Part shown: piece by piece, positions 6,182 through 14,697 of the stretch
Numbering within the stretch: the first letter of the stretch is position 1
Layout of the letters: every line of letters starts with the position of its first letter
Assembly (NCBI GenBank): GCA_017530965.1
Contig: JAFXLS010000140.1
Location: forward strand, 1 to 32,367
Length of the DNA stretch: 32,367 bases
Origin: Fibrobacter sp.
GTDB lineage: Bacteria; Fibrobacterota; Fibrobacteria; Fibrobacterales; Fibrobacteraceae
Direction of reading: 5' to 3'
Translations under genes and position numbers: made by a program
Notes under the pieces: model-generated
Database searches by the model: none
What the model was told of the DNA's origin: nothing
What the model saw: the letters and a program-made list of their open reading frames with translations, nothing else

Positions 6182-7741
6182 CTACCTCAATGTATCGCGG
6201 ACAAAGCCATCTTCAGGAGGTTCACCAAACACTTCGAAGGTTCCAGAACCAATCACGGCACCGTTCTTGTAGGCGATTTCGACGCGGTACTTGCCCGGCG
6301 GAGTGTTCTTCTTGCGAGTAAATGTCCTGAAGCCTGATTCACGGCCACCGTTAATGGTCATGCGGCCCGAAGAAATACGGTCCGTAAGCATGTACTTGCC
6401 TGTTCTCGGATCCTGATAATACCACAGGTATTCCAGTTCGGCCTTGAGCTTTGCCGGGGCATAAACCGAGGTCAAGAAGTAGACTTCACTGCTGTCTACA
6501 CGGTGCACGCTCGGAATCTTGAGGCCAATCATCTGCAATAAGCTCGGGTCGTCCACATCGCAGCTGTAGCTCACCTTATCGAAGTTTTGGCAGGCCAGCT
6601 TTTGCTTGAGTACCAGCGGTACAGGCGGAACCCAGTTCATAATGTAGGCCACAATCAAGAAAATGCTGATGAGAGCCGGAGCGACAAGAATGCTCTTCTT
6701 GCGGTGCGAAATCTTCCAGATAAACAGGCACAATCCAAACGAAAGCACCGTACTGATCAAGAACCAGATGAATCCGATTCGGTGAACCAGGTGCGGAATC
6801 GCAAAGTTCATGAACATGGTTCCCAGCAGGCAGAAGAAGGCGAGACTCACGCCAAAGCTTTCGTACTTCTTTTGCAGGAATTCGTTACCCACAAGCAAAA
6901 TGGCAAGCAAAATCACCAGCAAAAAAGAGGCCAACGAACCGCTACTCTTAAAGTAGCAGACCACTAGGGCACTGAACAAGCCGCCGAAGAAGAACTGAAC
7001 TGCCCAAGTAAAGCGTTGTTTCCAGGTTTCGCTCCATTCACGGTCCAAGAAACGGTGGCGTACAACAATCGCATTTTCAGGAATCGCGGTCGATTCGTAA
7101 CCCACATTCTTGGCCAACTTGGAGGCGGCCCCTTTTGCCTTGACAGCGGCGTCTTTCGCTTGGGCAGAAGCCTTGGCAGCTGCTTTAGAGGCGGCCTCCT
7201 TGGCCTTAGCAGACGCAATGGCTGCGGCCTTAGCCGTCGCTTCTTTAGCTTCAAGAGCGGCGCGGTTAGCGGCTTCCTTGGCGCGGGCCGGTGTTTTCTG
7301 GGCGATAAAGCTGGCCGCTCGTCTAAAGCGGGATTCTTCCGTTTTAACTTGAGGCTCTTCTTCAGGTTCCGCAACAGGTTCTTCGGTTACGCTGTTTTCG
7401 ACAAAAGGCTCTTCGGGCTTGGCAGGCTGTTCTACCGGTTTGGCAGGGGATGCCGCCTGTTTTTGAGTGGGAGCCGGTTTCTGCTGAGCCTTGGCAAGCG
7501 CCTGCAAGCGTTCCTTAGTCCAGCCTTCGGGGTGTTCCAATTGAGCCGAAAGCAAAATCACCAGAATAAGCGCTCCGGTGTAATAAGCCAACAAAATCAG
7601 AATATCCGAGCCATAAACCATTTGGCCCAAGGTTATGGAATCCCACGCAAAACCACCTAAAAAAGCTATTGCCGGGAAAAACTTTTCAATCTTTTGAACA
7701 GCGGGCTTTTCCCGCAATTTATTCACAAATTCCATGCCCAT
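6182..7741 (-). CDS. Multi-pass membrane protein with C-terminal DUF2914 domain
   Basis: 519-aa predicted inner-membrane protein. Two hydrophobic segments lie near residues 20-38 and 46-65. A Pro/Glu/Lys-rich stretch (about 75-135) follows, then a long Ala/Lys helix-forming region (about 140-212) rich in AKEAA and ASAKA repeats. A block of about five transmembrane segments covers 245-370, and a soluble C-terminal domain about 425-505. That last domain (SSEVYFLTSVYAP, ending in PPGKYRVEIAYKNGAVIGSG) fits DUF2914, which has no assigned reaction. ATG 7741 is used; ATG 7735, two codons further in, is equally possible. No ribosome-binding site is evident. It lies upstream of aguB on the same strand, but no functional link is apparent. 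Confidence 0.7.
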   Translation of the reverse strand: MGMEFVNKLREKPAVQKIEKFFPAIAFLGGFAWDSITLGQMVYGSDILILLAYYTGALILVILLSAQLEHPEGWTKERLQALAKAQQKPAPTQKQAASPAKPVEQPAKPEEPFVENSVTEEPVAEPEEEPQVKTEESRFRRAASFIAQKTPARAKEAANRAALEAKEATAKAAAIASAKAKEAASKAAAKASAQAKDAAVKAKGAASKLAKNVGYESTAIPENAIVVRHRFLDREWSETWKQRFTWAVQFFFGGLFSALVVCYFKSSGSLASFLLVILLAILLVGNEFLQKKYESFGVSLAFFCLLGTMFMNFAIPHLVHRIGFIWFLISTVLSFGLCLFIWKISHRKKSILVAPALISIFLIVAYIMNWVPPVPLVLKQKLACQNFDKVSYSCDVDDPSLLQMIGLKIPSVHRVDSSEVYFLTSVYAPAKLKAELEYLWYYQDPRTGKYMLTDRISSGRMTINGGRESGFRTFTRKKNTPPGKYRVEIAYKNGAVIGSGTFEVFGEPPEDGFVRDTLR

Positions 7742-7821
7742 AAAATATAAAATACAGAACCTTCAGAATCCATTAAATTATCGATTCATGGGCAAGAATC
7801 CATTTTTCTCGCATTTTCCAC

Positions 7822-7850
7822 TTGCTTTTTTGTGCAGTTGTACTTATATT
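7822..7850 (+). promoter_or_regulatory. Sigma-70-type promoter for the radical SAM gene
   Basis: TTGCTT (7822-7827), 17 nt, TATATT (7845-7850). Transcription would start near 7857, about 35 nt before the ATG at 7892. Spacing and -10 sequence match other promoters in the window. Confidence 0.55.
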
Positions 7851-7891
7851 TAATAGTGAACAAAGGTGCAACTAACCAAAAAGGCAATATA

Positions 7892-9148
7892 ATGGACATT
7901 CGTGAAAAGCTGAACATTCTTTCGGCAGCCGCCAAGTACGACGTGTCTTGCTCATCCAGCGGCTCCAAGCGACAAGCGCCTAAAGGCGGGCTCGGAAGCG
8001 CCTGTAGCGCAGGCATTTGTCACACCTGGTCTTCTGACGGGCGCTGCATTTCGCTTTTGAAGGTGCTCATGAGCAATGCCTGCAAATATGACTGCGCCTA
8101 CTGCATAAATCGCCGTAGTAACGATATTCCGCGGGCAACCTTTACGCCCAAGGAACTCATCAACTTGACGCTGGAATTCTACCGCCGCAACTACATCGAG
8201 GGCCTTTTCTTGAGTTCTGCGGTAATGGGCACGCCTGACCGCACCATGGAAATGCTGATACAAGTGGCCAAGGAACTGCGCACCGTCCATAAATTCGGCG
8301 GATACATCCACCTGAAGGCGATTCCAGGAGCCAGTCACGAACTTTTGTATCAAGCGGGGCTTTATGCCGACCGTAGTAGCGTGAATATCGAGATTCCCAC
8401 CGATAGGGCCTTACAATACCTCGCTCCCGAAAAGAATCACGCTTCGATTCTTGCCCCCATGAATTTTTTGGCAGAACGCAAACTGGAATATCACGGCGAG
8501 CGCTCCCGTTATTCGCCAAAGTTTCTACCTGCAGGCCAAAGCACCCAGATGATTGTGGGGGCGGCAGGGGAGTCGGACTTGCAAATTCTGACTCTTTCTA
8601 ACGGATTCTACAAGAAACAGCAAATGAAACGAGTCTATTTTTCGGGTTATGTACCGATTAATGCCGACAAACGCCTCCCGGCACTGACTACAAAACCGCC
8701 TCTGGTACGCGAACATAGGCTTTATCAAGCAGACTGGCTTATGCGATTCTACAAGTTCGGCTACGACGAAGTGGTCGACCAGGCACACCCGAATCTGGAC
8801 TTGGATCTGGATCCCAAGGCTGCGTGGGCCTTGCGCCACCCGGAATTTTTCCCCATAGACATTCAGACAGCCGACTACGAAATGCTCTTGCGGGTGCCAG
8901 GCATTGGCGTGAAATCGGCCCAGTTAATAGCTTCGGGCCGTAGATTCTCTAAAATCCGGTTGGAGCACCTGAAAAAGATGGGCGTGGTACTGAAACGAGC
9001 CCAGTATTTTATATACCACCCGGATACTCCCGCCTGTTTGCGCAGGCTTTACCCCGAAATGGTGCGCCCCTTGCTGCTTCCCAAGCCCCAGCCATTGCAG
9101 CTTGACCTGTTCTCCAACCAACCCCTCGCACTCCCCGCCGCAGGTTAA
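7892..9148 (+). CDS. Putative DNA modification/repair radical SAM protein
   Basis: 418-aa radical SAM enzyme of the type named putative DNA modification/repair radical SAM protein (TIGR03916). The [4Fe-4S] motif is C64KYDC68AYC71, in the canonical CxxxCxxC form. Additional Cys residues at 20, 38, 43 and 52 precede it. A helix-hairpin-helix-like motif, LLRVPGIGVKSAQLIASGRR, lies near residue 330-350 and would contact DNA. The ATG at 7892 is chosen because the family begins MDIREKLNIL; an upstream in-frame ATG at 7832 lies before the promoter -10. This family is typically found beside a DUF4130 protein, which is the next gene here, so the two probably work together. The chemistry is not established. 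Confidence 0.88.
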   Translation: MDIREKLNILSAAAKYDVSCSSSGSKRQAPKGGLGSACSAGICHTWSSDGRCISLLKVLMSNACKYDCAYCINRRSNDIPRATFTPKELINLTLEFYRRNYIEGLFLSSAVMGTPDRTMEMLIQVAKELRTVHKFGGYIHLKAIPGASHELLYQAGLYADRSSVNIEIPTDRALQYLAPEKNHASILAPMNFLAERKLEYHGERSRYSPKFLPAGQSTQMIVGAAGESDLQILTLSNGFYKKQQMKRVYFSGYVPINADKRLPALTTKPPLVREHRLYQADWLMRFYKFGYDEVVDQAHPNLDLDLDPKAAWALRHPEFFPIDIQTADYEMLLRVPGIGVKSAQLIASGRRFSKIRLEHLKKMGVVLKRAQYFIYHPDTPACLRRLYPEMVRPLLLPKPQPLQLDLFSNQPLALPAAG

Positions 9149-9167
9149 TTGCATATATAATTTTAAA

Positions 9168-9237
9168 TGTGTAATGTGAAATGAGTAATGAATAATCTCA
9201 CACTACACACTTCACACCTCACATTTCACATCTCACA
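9168..9237. repeat. Ten contiguous degenerate heptads in two opposed blocks
   Basis: Seventy bases divide exactly into ten 7-mers. First come four of the form TGxxxAA: TGTGTAA, TGTGAAA, TGAGTAA, TGAATAA. Six ending in ACA follow: TCTCACA, CTACACA, CTTCACA, CCTCACA, TTTCACA, TCTCACA. The second block is roughly the reverse complement of the first, so the array can fold on itself. It occupies the leader of the DUF4130 gene (ATG 9248). Confidence 0.7.
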
Positions 9238-9247
9238 TCCTTATCCC

Positions 9248-10003
9248 ATGCTTTCCATCTCATACGATTCAACATTCGACGGATTCTTGAGCGCTGTTTT
9301 CGAGATTTATCGCCAACATTTAGATGTGGGCGAGTTTCATGGAGATCGAAGCACCGCCCCATGCGACCTGTTTTCTCAACCCTTCCGAATCGAGACATCC
9401 GAAGAAGCCGCCACCAGGCTCAAGCGTGCTATCGAAAATTACGCCAGCGCCGAAATCCTGGAACTTCTGCATGTCGCCTTCCGCTCCGAAGAAGATGGCA
9501 TCGAGATGAAGATTCTTGCATACCTCCGGAAAGTCTTTGACGGCAAAGATCCGAATTACGCCAAGAACCCCACCTCCGACGAAATGCTCCCGCTGTTCAT
9601 GACCGCACGGGCCGTGCGACACGAAGCCGGCGGCATGCTGGGAATGGTCCGCTTCAGCAAGACCTCCGACGGCACCTATTTTGCCGAAATTGAGCCAAAA
9701 TACGACATTTTGGACTTGATTGTAGGGCACTTCCGCGGGAGATTTGCCAACGAAAAATGGGCAATATACGACTCCAAGCGCGGTTACGGAGTATATTATG
9801 CGGGGCATCAACTGGCAGAAATCACCATCCCGAACCTTGCAGATGTCACAAAGGCCACACCTCCCGACGAAATGGTGAGGCTCTGGCAGGACTATTACAA
9901 GTCCATCGCCATCAAGGAGCGCGAGAATCCCCGCCTTTTAAAACGCTGTCTTCCGGTGTATTACTGGAAACACCTACCCGAAAGACAATATTCCCGTTGT
10001 TGA
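9248..10003 (+). CDS. DUF4130 / TIGR03915 probable DNA metabolism protein
   Basis: 251-aa protein of the TIGR03915 / DUF4130 family (probable DNA metabolism protein linked to a radical SAM enzyme; related to uracil-DNA glycosylase-like proteins). Diagnostic parts are the N-terminus ISYDSTFDGFLSAVFEIY, the middle MTARAVRHEAGGMLGMVRF, DLIVGHFRGRFANEKWAIYD, and the end VYYWKHLPER. The ATG at 9248 is chosen because the family motif starts two residues later; the 20 codons upstream are heptad repeat. There is no Shine-Dalgarno sequence, only the repeat array, before the start. With the preceding radical SAM gene it forms a conserved two-gene unit presumed to act on damaged or modified DNA. The exact reaction is unknown. 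Confidence 0.85.
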   Translation: MLSISYDSTFDGFLSAVFEIYRQHLDVGEFHGDRSTAPCDLFSQPFRIETSEEAATRLKRAIENYASAEILELLHVAFRSEEDGIEMKILAYLRKVFDGKDPNYAKNPTSDEMLPLFMTARAVRHEAGGMLGMVRFSKTSDGTYFAEIEPKYDILDLIVGHFRGRFANEKWAIYDSKRGYGVYYAGHQLAEITIPNLADVTKATPPDEMVRLWQDYYKSIAIKERENPRLLKRCLPVYYWKHLPERQYSRC

Positions 10004-10103
10004 TACCATTCCAACCATTTTTGTGTGATTTTTCAAAAAAATTACCCTTGTCGATATAAATAATTGTATTTTTCCATTGAAATATAATGGAGATTGAGTT
10101 GTT

Positions 10104-11726
10104 ATGAACATGGTTTCGGCCAAACCAGGATTTTTTGTACAGGATCGTTTTTTATATAGCAAGGATAACGAAAAAGTCATTCTTCGTGGCATCAACCACA
10201 TGTTTATTTGGACAGACCGCGAAGGAAAGACGATCCCCGAAATAGCCAAGACGGGTGCCAACTGCGTCCGAATCGTATGGAATACCCGCGGCCGGGTCAG
10301 CGACCTGGACAACATTATCGTACAGTGCATTTCCAACGGAATGATTCCCATTCCCGAAATTCACGATACTACAGGCAACTGGGAACGCCTGAACGAAGCG
10401 GTAGATTTCTGGCTCCGTGAAGAAACCGTGCAGATGATTTCGAATCATCAGCAGTACCTGATTTTAAATATCGGTAACGAACCCGGTGCCGAGCCGAAGG
10501 ATCCCGACGAATTCTTCACCGTGTATAATTCCATTGTCACCAGAATGCGTGCCGCTAACATCCGCATTCCTTTGATGATTGATGCTGACCAGTGGGGCCA
10601 AAGCGAAAAGAACTTGCTGAAGGTAGGACCCAAGCTTTTGCAGGCCGATCCGGAACACAACCTTCTGTTCTCGCTCCACATGTGGTGGCCTACGGAACGT
10701 CACGACCCCAAGGCAACGGGTTATGCAACGGTCCAGGACCGCATTACCGGCGTTCTCGAGGCATCCGTAGAAAAGAAACTTCCCTTAATCGTAGGCGAGT
10801 TCGCTCCCGTGGCCGCCGGCGACGTGAAGGAAATACCATACAAGTTCATCATGTCCGAAGCCGAACGCCTGAACATCGGCTGGCTCGCCTGGAGCTGGGG
10901 CCCGGGCAATTTCGACAGTCCCGAAATGGACATGACCGTCCATAGTTCCTTTAACACCCTGGTGGGCTGGGGCAAGGATGTCTGCGTGGACAACCCCAAT
11001 GGTATCCAGAATACCAGCGTCATTCCCACCTTTATCCAAGAAAAGAATTTCGACACCGGTTCCCAGGCTATTGGAGCGAACCTGATCCAAAACGGCGAAT
11101 TTTCGGGCGACGATCCCCTGGCCAACTGGCAAGTGGACTTCTGGGGCGGCAAGGCCGATGTGCAAGTCAATAATGGAGTCGTCCGTTTTGACATCAAGAA
11201 GGCAGGCAAGGAATCCTGGAACCTGCAGTTCAAGCAGAAACTTTCACTCCGAGAAGGCGTCACCTACATTTTCAGCATGCGAGCCAAGGCCGACAAACCC
11301 CGCACCTTGAACGTGAATATCAAGCGCGATTCCGAAGAATACACGCCCTACGCAAACGGCCGTATCCTGGACTTGAGCACCAGCTGGCAAAGCTTCAGCT
11401 GGAAATTCACCATGAAGGAAGATTCCGACATGGAAGCCCTGCTGATTTACGATATGGGGGGAGTGCCCATTTCATGGGAACTCTGCGACATATCCCTTGT
11501 GCAGGCCCGTAGCGTAGAAGACCGACTGAACCGCACCTTCCAGCGAAACGTTCAAAAGAATTCCGGCTACTTTAACGCCCCAAACACTCCGTGGGAATTA
11601 CATTTGTACTCCACCAAGGGCGAACTTTTGGAAATTCTCGACAAGGGCCATGGTGGCGAGGGCATGCGCCAATACCCGAAGATTGAACGCAGCGGAATCA
11701 TGGTGGTGAAGGACTTATCCAAGTAG
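10104..11726 (+). CDS. GH5-type glycoside hydrolase with CBM-like domain
   Basis: 540-aa glycoside hydrolase. Residues 1-300 resemble GH5 endo-glycanases (cellulase/mannanase fold): VILRGINHMFIW, ANCVRIVW, the acid/base Glu in NIGNEP and the nucleophile Glu in IVGEFAP, then WLAWSWGPG. Residues about 325-475 form a beta-rich domain like CBM4/9-type carbohydrate-binding modules (NLIQNGEFSGDDPLANWQVD, SLREGVTYIFSMRAKA). A short C-terminal segment (WELHLYSTKGELLEIL) looks like the terminal domains of secreted Fibrobacter enzymes. No signal peptide is present and a TGA lies in frame three codons before the ATG. GGAG lies 11 nt upstream. Substrate specificity cannot be read from the sequence; mannan or beta-glucan are reasonable guesses. 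Confidence 0.8.
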   Translation: MNMVSAKPGFFVQDRFLYSKDNEKVILRGINHMFIWTDREGKTIPEIAKTGANCVRIVWNTRGRVSDLDNIIVQCISNGMIPIPEIHDTTGNWERLNEAVDFWLREETVQMISNHQQYLILNIGNEPGAEPKDPDEFFTVYNSIVTRMRAANIRIPLMIDADQWGQSEKNLLKVGPKLLQADPEHNLLFSLHMWWPTERHDPKATGYATVQDRITGVLEASVEKKLPLIVGEFAPVAAGDVKEIPYKFIMSEAERLNIGWLAWSWGPGNFDSPEMDMTVHSSFNTLVGWGKDVCVDNPNGIQNTSVIPTFIQEKNFDTGSQAIGANLIQNGEFSGDDPLANWQVDFWGGKADVQVNNGVVRFDIKKAGKESWNLQFKQKLSLREGVTYIFSMRAKADKPRTLNVNIKRDSEEYTPYANGRILDLSTSWQSFSWKFTMKEDSDMEALLIYDMGGVPISWELCDISLVQARSVEDRLNRTFQRNVQKNSGYFNAPNTPWELHLYSTKGELLEILDKGHGGEGMRQYPKIERSGIMVVKDLSK

Positions 11727-11739
11727 TCATCACACCTGT

Positions 11740-11867
11740 GAATATTCCAATTTGAAATAAAAAAACTCTTATTTTTTATGATATAATGGCACTTTTTCAT
11801 AGAAAATGTGCTATTATATGTGTAGTGTTGTATGGCTAATGCCATATGCACCAAAGAAGGAGATTTT
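11740..11867 (+). promoter_or_regulatory. Upstream region of the tandem GGDEF genes
   Basis: AT-rich leader with GAATATTCCAATTTGAAA (11740-11757), a TATAAT box (11782-11787) without a well-spaced -35, and an imperfect hairpin built on GGCAC and GTGCT (about 11788-11813). AAGGAG (11857-11862) is the ribosome-binding site and fixes the ATG at 11868. The exact promoter is uncertain. Confidence 0.3.
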
Positions 11868-13283
11868 ATGGACCTACAGGAATATGTCAATCAATTTGAC
11901 TCGATGACCTGTATCATGTCAGTCGAGAAAAATCCCGATGGAACAGCCGGAAAAATTCGAATCGAAGTAGGAAATAAAGCATACCTGTCCACATTTGAAA
12001 AGCAATCCGATTCACCCGCAATGATGAACGATGGAAAAGGCTTCATTCCCGGACAGGAATATACCGAATATATTCCGAGGGACTTGAATTTCGAGCATTT
12101 TGTTTGTTCCAGTGCTGTTGACAAGAAGCCCATGCACGCTTACATCCACCCGGATCGGTTTCCATTCTGGTTCAACATATTCAGCCTGCCGTTGAACATC
12201 GACGACCCCAACAAATGGTACTGCACTTATACACAGGAACTTTCTGCCGAAGCCAGCACAGAACAGATGGCGAACCTGTCTGCAAAAACAACCTCGGACG
12301 TCTTGCAGACATGTATCAAGCTCCGCAGTTCCAAGAATTTCTTGAAAACCATGGATGAAATTATCCATGATATTCGCGTTACTTGCGAAGCAAGCTATTG
12401 CTGTATCATGCTTACAGATTTCAAGGAAAGCACTTGCAGTCTTTTAAGTGAAGACATTGCGGAAGGGGTACCACAGCGTTCACTCAAGAATTTTTTAGAC
12501 AATTCCTTCATTAATTACGCCAAGTCTTGGCTTGAAACTATTGACGGAAGCAATTGTCTAGTCATTCAAGACGAAAACGACATGGGAGAAGTCAAACTCC
12601 GCAACCCCAATTGGTACAGGTCATTAAAAAGTGCCGAGGTGGAAAGTATTGTTCTCTTCCCGCTCCAGTACAACGGCGAAACGATTGGCTTTATCTGGGC
12701 AACCAACTTCGACACCAAGGATACCGACCGCATTAAAGAAACTCTTGAACTTACGACCTTCTTCATTGCGTCTGAAATTGCAAACTATCAGCTTCTACAG
12801 CGCCTTGAAATGCTGAGTTCTACAGACTTGTTGACGGGAGTATTGAACCGTAACGCCATGAACAACCGAGTCCTCCGCATGGTAACAGGTCGCGAACGAG
12901 CCCCTGAATCAATCGGCATTGTCTTTGCCGACTTGAACGGACTAAAGCCAGTGAACGACAAGGAAGGGCATAATGCAGGAGACTGCTTGCTTAAAGAAGC
13001 TGCCATGATCCTCAAATTGACGTTCGTCGGTTGCGAAATTTACCGTGCCGGCGGTGACGAGTTCGTGATTATCGCCTTGGACAAACCTGAAAAAGAGCTT
13101 GAATCGCTCGTCGATAAAATCCGAAAGGACTCGGCAGACCCCCAAAATGTCAGTTTTGCGATAGGCTTTTTCTACGATGACAAGGGTGGCGACATCCGTG
13201 TTGCAATGCGCGAAGCCGACGCCCTTATGTACGAAGACAAAAAACAATACTACGACCGGTTCCCGGAGCTGCGAAAAAGATGA
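11868..13283 (+). CDS. GAF-GGDEF diguanylate cyclase, first of a tandem pair
   Basis: 471-aa cytosolic protein without membrane segments. The first ~130 residues form a conserved N-terminal region shared with the next gene. A GAF-like sensor domain follows (about 130-305, with ASYCCIMLTDFKE and VLFPLQYNGETIGFIWATNFD), then a GGDEF domain (about 325-468). The active-site motif AGGDEF is intact (residues 395-399), as are DLLTGVLNRNAM and FADLNGLKPVND, so synthesis of cyclic di-GMP is expected. The usual RxxD inhibitory site before GGDEF is absent. ATG 11868 follows AAGGAG at ideal spacing. The stop overlaps the next start by 4 nt (ATGA), so the two are translationally coupled. Confidence 0.9.
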   Translation: MDLQEYVNQFDSMTCIMSVEKNPDGTAGKIRIEVGNKAYLSTFEKQSDSPAMMNDGKGFIPGQEYTEYIPRDLNFEHFVCSSAVDKKPMHAYIHPDRFPFWFNIFSLPLNIDDPNKWYCTYTQELSAEASTEQMANLSAKTTSDVLQTCIKLRSSKNFLKTMDEIIHDIRVTCEASYCCIMLTDFKESTCSLLSEDIAEGVPQRSLKNFLDNSFINYAKSWLETIDGSNCLVIQDENDMGEVKLRNPNWYRSLKSAEVESIVLFPLQYNGETIGFIWATNFDTKDTDRIKETLELTTFFIASEIANYQLLQRLEMLSSTDLLTGVLNRNAMNNRVLRMVTGRERAPESIGIVFADLNGLKPVNDKEGHNAGDCLLKEAAMILKLTFVGCEIYRAGGDEFVIIALDKPEKELESLVDKIRKDSADPQNVSFAIGFFYDDKGGDIRVAMREADALMYEDKKQYYDRFPELRKR

Positions 13284-14686
13284 AAAAAGAGGAATTGCAA
13301 AAGTTTGTTGATTCTTTCCGTGCTATGACAAGCATCCTTTCTGTTGAAAAAACAACAGATGGAAGTATTGGGACCATCCGCATCGAAGCGGCTAATCCGC
13401 AGTATGTCAAGTCAATGGAACAACGAGACGGCGACGGCAATTCCGTATTTAACCAGAAATTTATTCCAGGCTCCAATTACGAACGGTACATGGAAAAGGA
13501 ACTTAATTTCGAGAAGTTCGTTTACCAGAGCGCCATTCTGCATAAGCCGCTTCATGCCTACATTCGTCCGGAACGCTTTAATTTTTGCATCAACCAGTTC
13601 TTGATGCCTATTGACGTCGATGACGATGATAAAGGCTATTGCGTCTTTACCCTTGAAATCCAGCCCGAAGAAGACCTTGACACTTCCACAAGGCTTTCTT
13701 CTGAAATTTCGCAAAACGTGCTCAAGGCGTGCATCAAGCTGCGCGGCTCAAAAGATTTCAGGAAAACGATGAATGAAGTGATAGAAGACGTCCGCAAGAT
13801 TTGCAAAGCAAGTTCCTGCAGCGTTCTTTTGACCGACTTCAAGGAGAGAACTTGCTCCATTTTGAGCAGTGCCCGAAATGAAAGCATGGTCGCACTTGAC
13901 CTTGATCAGATATTCAACAATGAATACATCTCTATCGCAGAATCCTGGATTGAAATACTTAAGGGAAGCAATTGCCTGATTATCCAGAACGAAGCAGATA
14001 TGGAAATTATTCGCCAGAAAAACCCGGACTGGTACAAATCGTTGAAAGATGCCTGTGTCAAAAGCATTGTCCTGCTGCCATTGACGAACAATGACGAATT
14101 TATCGGGTTCATTTGGGCAACCAACTTTGACACCTCCAAGGTTTTGCTCATTAAAGAAACCCTCGAACTGGTAACCTTTTTTATAGCCTCCGAAGTGGCC
14201 AGCTATAAACTGGTGCAGCGCCTTAGGTACTTGAGCAACGAGGACTTGTTGACTGGCGTGAACAATCGTAACGCCATGAACAACAGGGTGCTTCAATTTG
14301 TAAGCGGCGAAGTCAATTACAAAACCATTTCTGTGGTTTTTGCGGACTTGAACGGCCTTAAGCCTATTAACGACAACGAGGGACATAACGCCGGCGACGC
14401 CCTCTTAAAGAAAGCGGCAGCGATTTTGAAGGAAACCTTCCACGATTGCGAAATCTACCGTGCCGGCGGCGACGAATTTGTGGTAGTGGCAATTGACATT
14501 CCCAAGGCAAGCCTTGAAGCTAGAGTCGAAAAGCTGCGCGAAAAATCCAAGGTCAAGGGTAACGTGAGCTACGCTATTGGATTCTACCACGATGAAAACG
14601 GGGGAGACATCCGTAAGGCGATGCGCGAAGCCGATGCCCTCATGTATGAGGACAAGAAGCTTAACTACGCCCACAGCCGTAGTTAA
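13280..14686 (+). CDS. GAF-GGDEF diguanylate cyclase, second of a tandem pair
   Basis: 468-aa paralogue of the preceding protein along its entire length. It has the same N-terminal region (FRAMTSILSVEKTTDGSIG), the GAF-like domain (SSCSVLLTDFKE, FIGFIWATNFD) and the GGDEF domain with an intact AGGDEF motif (residues 396-400). It also lacks the RxxD inhibitory site. The differences are spread evenly, which indicates an old tandem duplication rather than a recent one. Its ATG overlaps the first gene's stop, so both are made from one mRNA. Retention of two sensor-cyclases may mean heterodimer formation or different GAF ligands, which is inference. Confidence 0.9.
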   Translation: MKKEELQKFVDSFRAMTSILSVEKTTDGSIGTIRIEAANPQYVKSMEQRDGDGNSVFNQKFIPGSNYERYMEKELNFEKFVYQSAILHKPLHAYIRPERFNFCINQFLMPIDVDDDDKGYCVFTLEIQPEEDLDTSTRLSSEISQNVLKACIKLRGSKDFRKTMNEVIEDVRKICKASSCSVLLTDFKERTCSILSSARNESMVALDLDQIFNNEYISIAESWIEILKGSNCLIIQNEADMEIIRQKNPDWYKSLKDACVKSIVLLPLTNNDEFIGFIWATNFDTSKVLLIKETLELVTFFIASEVASYKLVQRLRYLSNEDLLTGVNNRNAMNNRVLQFVSGEVNYKTISVVFADLNGLKPINDNEGHNAGDALLKKAAAILKETFHDCEIYRAGGDEFVVVAIDIPKASLEARVEKLREKSKVKGNVSYAIGFYHDENGGDIRKAMREADALMYEDKKLNYAHSRS

Positions 14687-14697
14687 AACACAAGACC

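Noticed and set aside
7110..7352. Ala-rich 80-codon frame on the plus strand
   Set aside because: Antisense of the Ala/Lys repeat of the DUF2914 protein; codon bias creates open frames there.
9168..9237. CRISPR-like array
   Set aside because: Units are 7 nt, contiguous and without spacers; no cas genes are present.
9188..9247. Extended N-terminus of the DUF4130 protein from ATG 9188
   Set aside because: The extra 20 residues are translated heptad repeat, and the family's conserved start fits ATG 9248.
10104..10130. A hidden signal peptide for the GH5 enzyme upstream of ATG 10104
   Set aside because: A TGA is in frame immediately upstream, and the other upstream ATG (10086) stops after six codons.
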